From Pseudomonas sp. TMP9 (lineage in GTDB: Bacteria > Pseudomonadota > Gammaproteobacteria > Pseudomonadales > Pseudomonadaceae), in the NCBI RefSeq assembly GCF_037943105.1, contig NZ_CP149803.1, positions 744,001-808,000 of the forward strand: a DNA stretch of 64,000 nt, in the 5' to 3' direction. The position numbers were made by a program, and so were the translations under genes. The notes under the pieces are model-generated. The model saw only the letters and a list, made by a program, of their open reading frames with translations, was not told the DNA's origin and ran no database searches. Shown here piece after piece: positions 63,279-64,000 of the stretch. Positions within the stretch are counted from its first letter, which is position 1; each line of letters starts with the position of its first letter.

Positions 63279-64000
63279 CAAGCATCTCCATAGCAGGTTT
63301 GGTCGGCCATCAACTGTTCGATGGCGTTCTGGTAGTGGGCGAATAAAGCGTTGCGGCGCAGGCGACCATTGCTGGTGGCCAGCTCGTTGCGGCTGCTGAA
63401 AGGGTGCTCGGCGCGCAGCCAGTGGTGCACGCGGGCGTAGTCAGGCAGTGATTGGTTGGCGGTAGCCACGGCTTCAGCCAGCTGGCTGTCGCTGGTCGTC
63501 TCGAAGCGCGGCACCAGTACGGCGACGTTGCCGGGCAGGGCTTCGCCGTGCAGCCAGGCTTGGGCAATGGGCAGTTGTTGCACCAGCTCGGCCTCGACCC
63601 ACTCTGGGTTGACGTTGCGGCCGAAGGCGGTAATGAACTGGTGTTTCTTGCGCCCGTGCAGCACCAGAAAAGGCCCCTCGAAATGACCGAGGTCACCGGT
63701 GCCTAGCCATTCTTCATCGCTTACAGGTTCACCCAGATAACCCAGCAGACGCGGGCCTTTGACTTGCACTTCCTGGTCGGCACCGAGACGAACCTGCAAG
63801 TGTGGCAAGGGTTGGCCAACGGTGCCGATACGGCGCTGCTCAGGGGTGTTCAGGCACACCACCGACGCACACTCCGACAGGCCATAGCCCTCGAAGATCG
63901 GCAGGCCCAGGGCGTCGGCACGTTGCAGCAGCTGGCTGGACACACGGCCGCCACCGACCGCAATAAAGCGCAGCGAGTCCGGGACAGGCAGGCCGCGTTC
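63278..64000 (-). CDS. AMP-binding acyl-CoA-synthetase-like enzyme (5' end outside window)
   Basis: C-terminal ~240 residues of an ANL-superfamily enzyme; the start lies beyond the right edge. Motif A5 (IFEGYGLSECASV) and the A7/A8 region (EWLGTGDLGHFEG, LVLHGRKKHQFIT) are visible. The final part has GRNVNPEWVEAELVQ, typical of long-chain fatty-acid-CoA ligase relatives. It is the first in a leftward operon with the HDO-like and SDR genes. Confidence 0.8.
   Translation of the reverse strand, partial: ERGLPVPDSLRFIAVGGGRVSSQLLQRADALGLPIFEGYGLSECASVVCLNTPEQRRIGTVGQPLPHLQVRLGADQEVQVKGPRLLGYLGEPVSDEEWLGTGDLGHFEGPFLVLHGRKKHQFITAFGRNVNPEWVEAELVQQLPIAQAWLHGEALPGNVAVLVPRFETTSDSQLAEAVATANQSLPDYARVHHWLRAEHPFSSRNELATSNGRLRRNALFAHYQNAIEQLMADQTCYGDA

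Overview
The window looks like a chromosome segment of Pseudomonas in the broad sense. The tmRNA encodes the tag ANDDNYGAQLAA. The lactate locus has the Pseudomonas order lldR/lldP-lldD-dld. A GABA/aminovalerate transporter sits next to an AgtSR-like two-component pair, a CTGT-N8-ACAG LexA box is present, and most core genes are GC-rich. No tRNA, rRNA or CRISPR array was found.

Layout. (1) 1-3.8 kb: a leftward operon of FAN1-type nuclease and a nuclease-fused Rad3/DinG-type Fe-S helicase behind a LexA box. (2) 4.1-8.0 kb: an osmF-yehYXW-like quaternary-amine ABC importer. (3) 8.1-18.5 kb: an AgtSR-like sensor and regulator, an ABC importer (agtABCD-like), gabD and gabT, that is uptake and catabolism of GABA or 5-aminovalerate. 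(4) 18.9-23.3 kb: a GntP-type permease, a GMC dehydrogenase, cytochrome b561 and cytochrome c'. (5) 23.4-31.6 kb, accessory: an AlpA remnant, a broken inositol-monophosphatase-like gene, a Fic protein with a degenerate active site and a palindromic operator, then a metal locus (CsoR/RcnR-type repressor, His-rich proteins, HupE/UreJ-type membrane protein, anchored protein, small His-tailed lipoprotein). About 665 bp of the metal locus is duplicated around an inserted pcp-amidohydrolase pair. (6) 31.9-35.7 kb: trmK, a probable Rsm-type small RNA, a ProQ/FinO-domain protein, and hipBA with three operators exactly 50 bp apart.

(7) 35.83-51.0 kb: a genomic island of about 15.2 kb inserted at the 3' end of ssrA. 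It carries an AAA+ ATPase between imperfect direct repeats, a type I restriction system whose hsdS is split by an IS30-family element, an Mrr-like endonuclease, unidentified genes, an AlpA-like regulator and a P4-type integrase next to ssrA. (8) 51.5-64 kb, core: lactate oxidation genes with a palindromic LldR operator, an OmpR/QseC-type two-component system, a TPR protein, and a leftward cluster of acyl-CoA-synthetase-like enzyme (cut by the window edge), TenA/HDO-like protein and short-chain dehydrogenase.

The most unusual points are the SOS-controlled FAN1/helicase operon, the Rsm-like RNA beside a ProQ-domain gene, the duplicated metal locus, the ssrA island with a replaced terminator, and the split hsdS that may still give a half-subunit. 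Function calls rest on motif reading and recalled family knowledge; no database search was run.
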